DNA of 7,214 nt from positions 1 to 7,214 of the forward strand of contig CAMPIG010000246.1 in NCBI GenBank assembly GCA_946886255.1, read 5' to 3'. Position numbers and translations under genes: made by a program. This DNA comes from an uncultured Cellvibrio sp. Its GTDB lineage: Bacteria; Pseudomonadota; Gammaproteobacteria; Pseudomonadales; Cellvibrionaceae. Position 1 is the stretch's first letter. The number at the start of each line of letters is the position of its first letter. Under the pieces are notes generated by a model that was given only the letters and a program-made list of their open reading frames with translations, made no database searches and had not been told where the DNA came from. Positions 6,306 to 7,214 of the stretch are shown here, piece by piece.

Positions 6306-7214
6306 CGTTGATCTCCATAAAAACCTCGGTCGCCATACAACAGATCGGCAGGCGACAAGGCCGCGTGATTACGCATGATGCCTTCGCGCCCCAACCAGGT
6401 GTCATCCAGAATAACTTCACGCCAGGGAACGGCATGTTGCAAATAAGTATCAATACCCAGCAAAGGCGATAAACCCAACACAAACGGCAGATCGCTTTCG
6501 ATAATTTTCCACTCCATATGCGCGGGAATTTGCTGTACCAGAAATTGTTCGATCATCTTGCGTTGTGGCTGTGCATCACCGTGCAGAACAATTGAAAGCC
6601 GATAGGCATAGCGATCAAAAAATGCCACTACTTCTTCTCTTTGCGCCGAGGTTTCTGCCAATTCCGGCGCAAACAGCGCAAGAAATTCCTGTGAGGTTTC
6701 ATCGGTCAGGATCAGCGATTCACCGACGATACTGTTACCGCTTTGGCCGGTGCCCAACGTTAAGGGATGACCGTTATCATCCAGATCGATGCCGATGATT
6801 GTCGCCAGGGTGCGCCGCAGGCGATAATTTTCCACCGGTATAACCTGGCCGCGACTAACCGCACCGTCAGTCGCAACATCCAGCGCGAGGCACAAGCCCG
6901 CATAGGTTCCTTTTATTTGTTGCAGATAACCTTCCACATCCAACCAGCGACGTTTGCGTGCTGTCGGCCAGCTTGCGGGCATGGTTGAACCGATAGTGGA
7001 ACCCAGACGCATCAAACGACGCTCCGGTGTAGTGGCCGGATACAACCAGCATTCGGCATTGACAATGGTTTCTTCTACCGGCGTCATCAAACCTTCAAAA
7101 CTGGCCAACACGCGTTCGCGCACATCGGCACCGTTTGCTGCGCCTGTGTCGGTAGTGTCAATATTTTCCTGTTGATGAAAATGTTCCGGCAGGTAATGGG
7201 CTTGCCAGGAAAAA
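6302..7214 (-). CDS. Phage-tail-like baseplate protein, 5' end truncated by window edge
   Basis: The frame is open from the right edge to a TGA at 6302-6304, giving 303 visible residues. A GTG at 7123 could be taken as a start, but no ribosome site precedes it, and the frame upstream encodes HYLPEHF (visible residues 6-12), which matches the conserved N-terminal 'YLP' motif of tail proteins in phage-tail-like clusters. Further family signs are a helical block with 'ESWP/ASWP'-like spacing (TMPASWPTARKRRW), an LRRTLATIIGIDL segment, and a C-terminal PAHMEW followed by LGLSPLLGIDTYL, resembling the usual 'PAHT...VG.QS.LGVDT' ending. From family knowledge (the TIGR02242-type tail domain) I infer a structural baseplate or tail-tip role in a contractile injection particle. 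It lacks any signal peptide or membrane segment in the visible part. Its stop overlaps the next start (ATGA), so it is the upstream partner in a coupled operon. The family call is from motif recall, not a search. Confidence 0.75.
   Translation of the reverse strand, partial: FSWQAHYLPEHFHQQENIDTTDTGAANGADVRERVLASFEGLMTPVEETIVNAECWLYPATTPERRLMRLGSTIGSTMPASWPTARKRRWLDVEGYLQQIKGTYAGLCLALDVATDGAVSRGQVIPVENYRLRRTLATIIGIDLDDNGHPLTLGTGQSGNSIVGESLILTDETSQEFLALFAPELAETSAQREEVVAFFDRYAYRLSIVLHGDAQPQRKMIEQFLVQQIPAHMEWKIIESDLPFVLGLSPLLGIDTYLQHAVPWREVILDDTWLGREGIMRNHAALSPADLLYGDRGFYGDQR
6313..6316 (-). promoter_or_regulatory. Ribosome-binding site for protein A
   Basis: GGAG on the minus strand, 7 bases before the ATG at 6305, inside the end of the tail-protein gene. 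The start overlaps the upstream stop as ATGA. Confidence 0.75.

Noticed and set aside
6302..7123. GTG at 7123 as start of the tail protein
   Set aside because: No ribosome site precedes it and the open frame continues to the edge with the conserved YLPE motif, so the start lies outside the window.
1..7214. Type VI secretion locus
   Set aside because: None of the visible proteins has Tss/VgrG/Hcp features, while the tail protein fits phage-tail-like clusters better.

Overview
The window is a dense, single-direction gene block. All five genes recognised here lie on the minus strand, transcribed right to left, with no intergenic gap longer than about 21 bases. The coding style (ATGA stop/start overlaps, strong GGAG/AGGAGG ribosome sites, GC near 50 % by eye, no AGA/AGG in most of the Arg-rich stretches checked) suggests a Gram-negative bacterium, most plausibly a gammaproteobacterium. 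The sequence does not fix the species.

The most recognisable gene is at the right edge (6302-7214, 5' end cut off). It encodes a phage-tail-like structural protein of the type found in contractile injection systems that are not true phages: an N-terminal YLPE-type motif, a middle helical block, and a C-terminal 'PAH...G.SPLLGIDTYL' end. It is followed by three proteins of 311, 671 and 588 residues. They share an N-terminal module, G-x11-Q-x-Y, then a G-[LF]-x-V strand, then a PG[IL][GA][IV]-x3-GR turn, but carry very different C-terminal extensions. The 671-residue member has a roughly 100-residue acidic coiled coil and a separate helical tail. The last gene, running off the left edge, is an open frame of at least 519 codons (1-1559). 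Its first 180 codons are AT-rich and use AGA/AGG arginine codons, unlike the rest of the same frame.

Region by region, right to left: 7214-6302 tail protein (partial); 6305-5370 short module protein A; 5373-3358 coiled-coil module protein B; 3336-1570 module protein C; 1559-1 large unrecognised protein D (partial). Junctions are ATGA overlaps (tail/A and A/B), a 21-base gap (B/C) and a 10-base gap whose ribosome site overlaps the preceding stop (C/D). I see no promoter, terminator, RNA gene, mobile element or CRISPR, as expected for the inside of an operon.

Working interpretation: this is the distal, accessory part of an extracellular contractile injection system (eCIS) or related phage-tail-like operon. 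The tail protein would belong to the baseplate. The tandem family A-B-C, with D, would be baseplate-associated or exterior parts with a diversified ending. The sheath, tube, spike and ATPase genes that would prove the system type are not in the window, so the system assignment is contextual.
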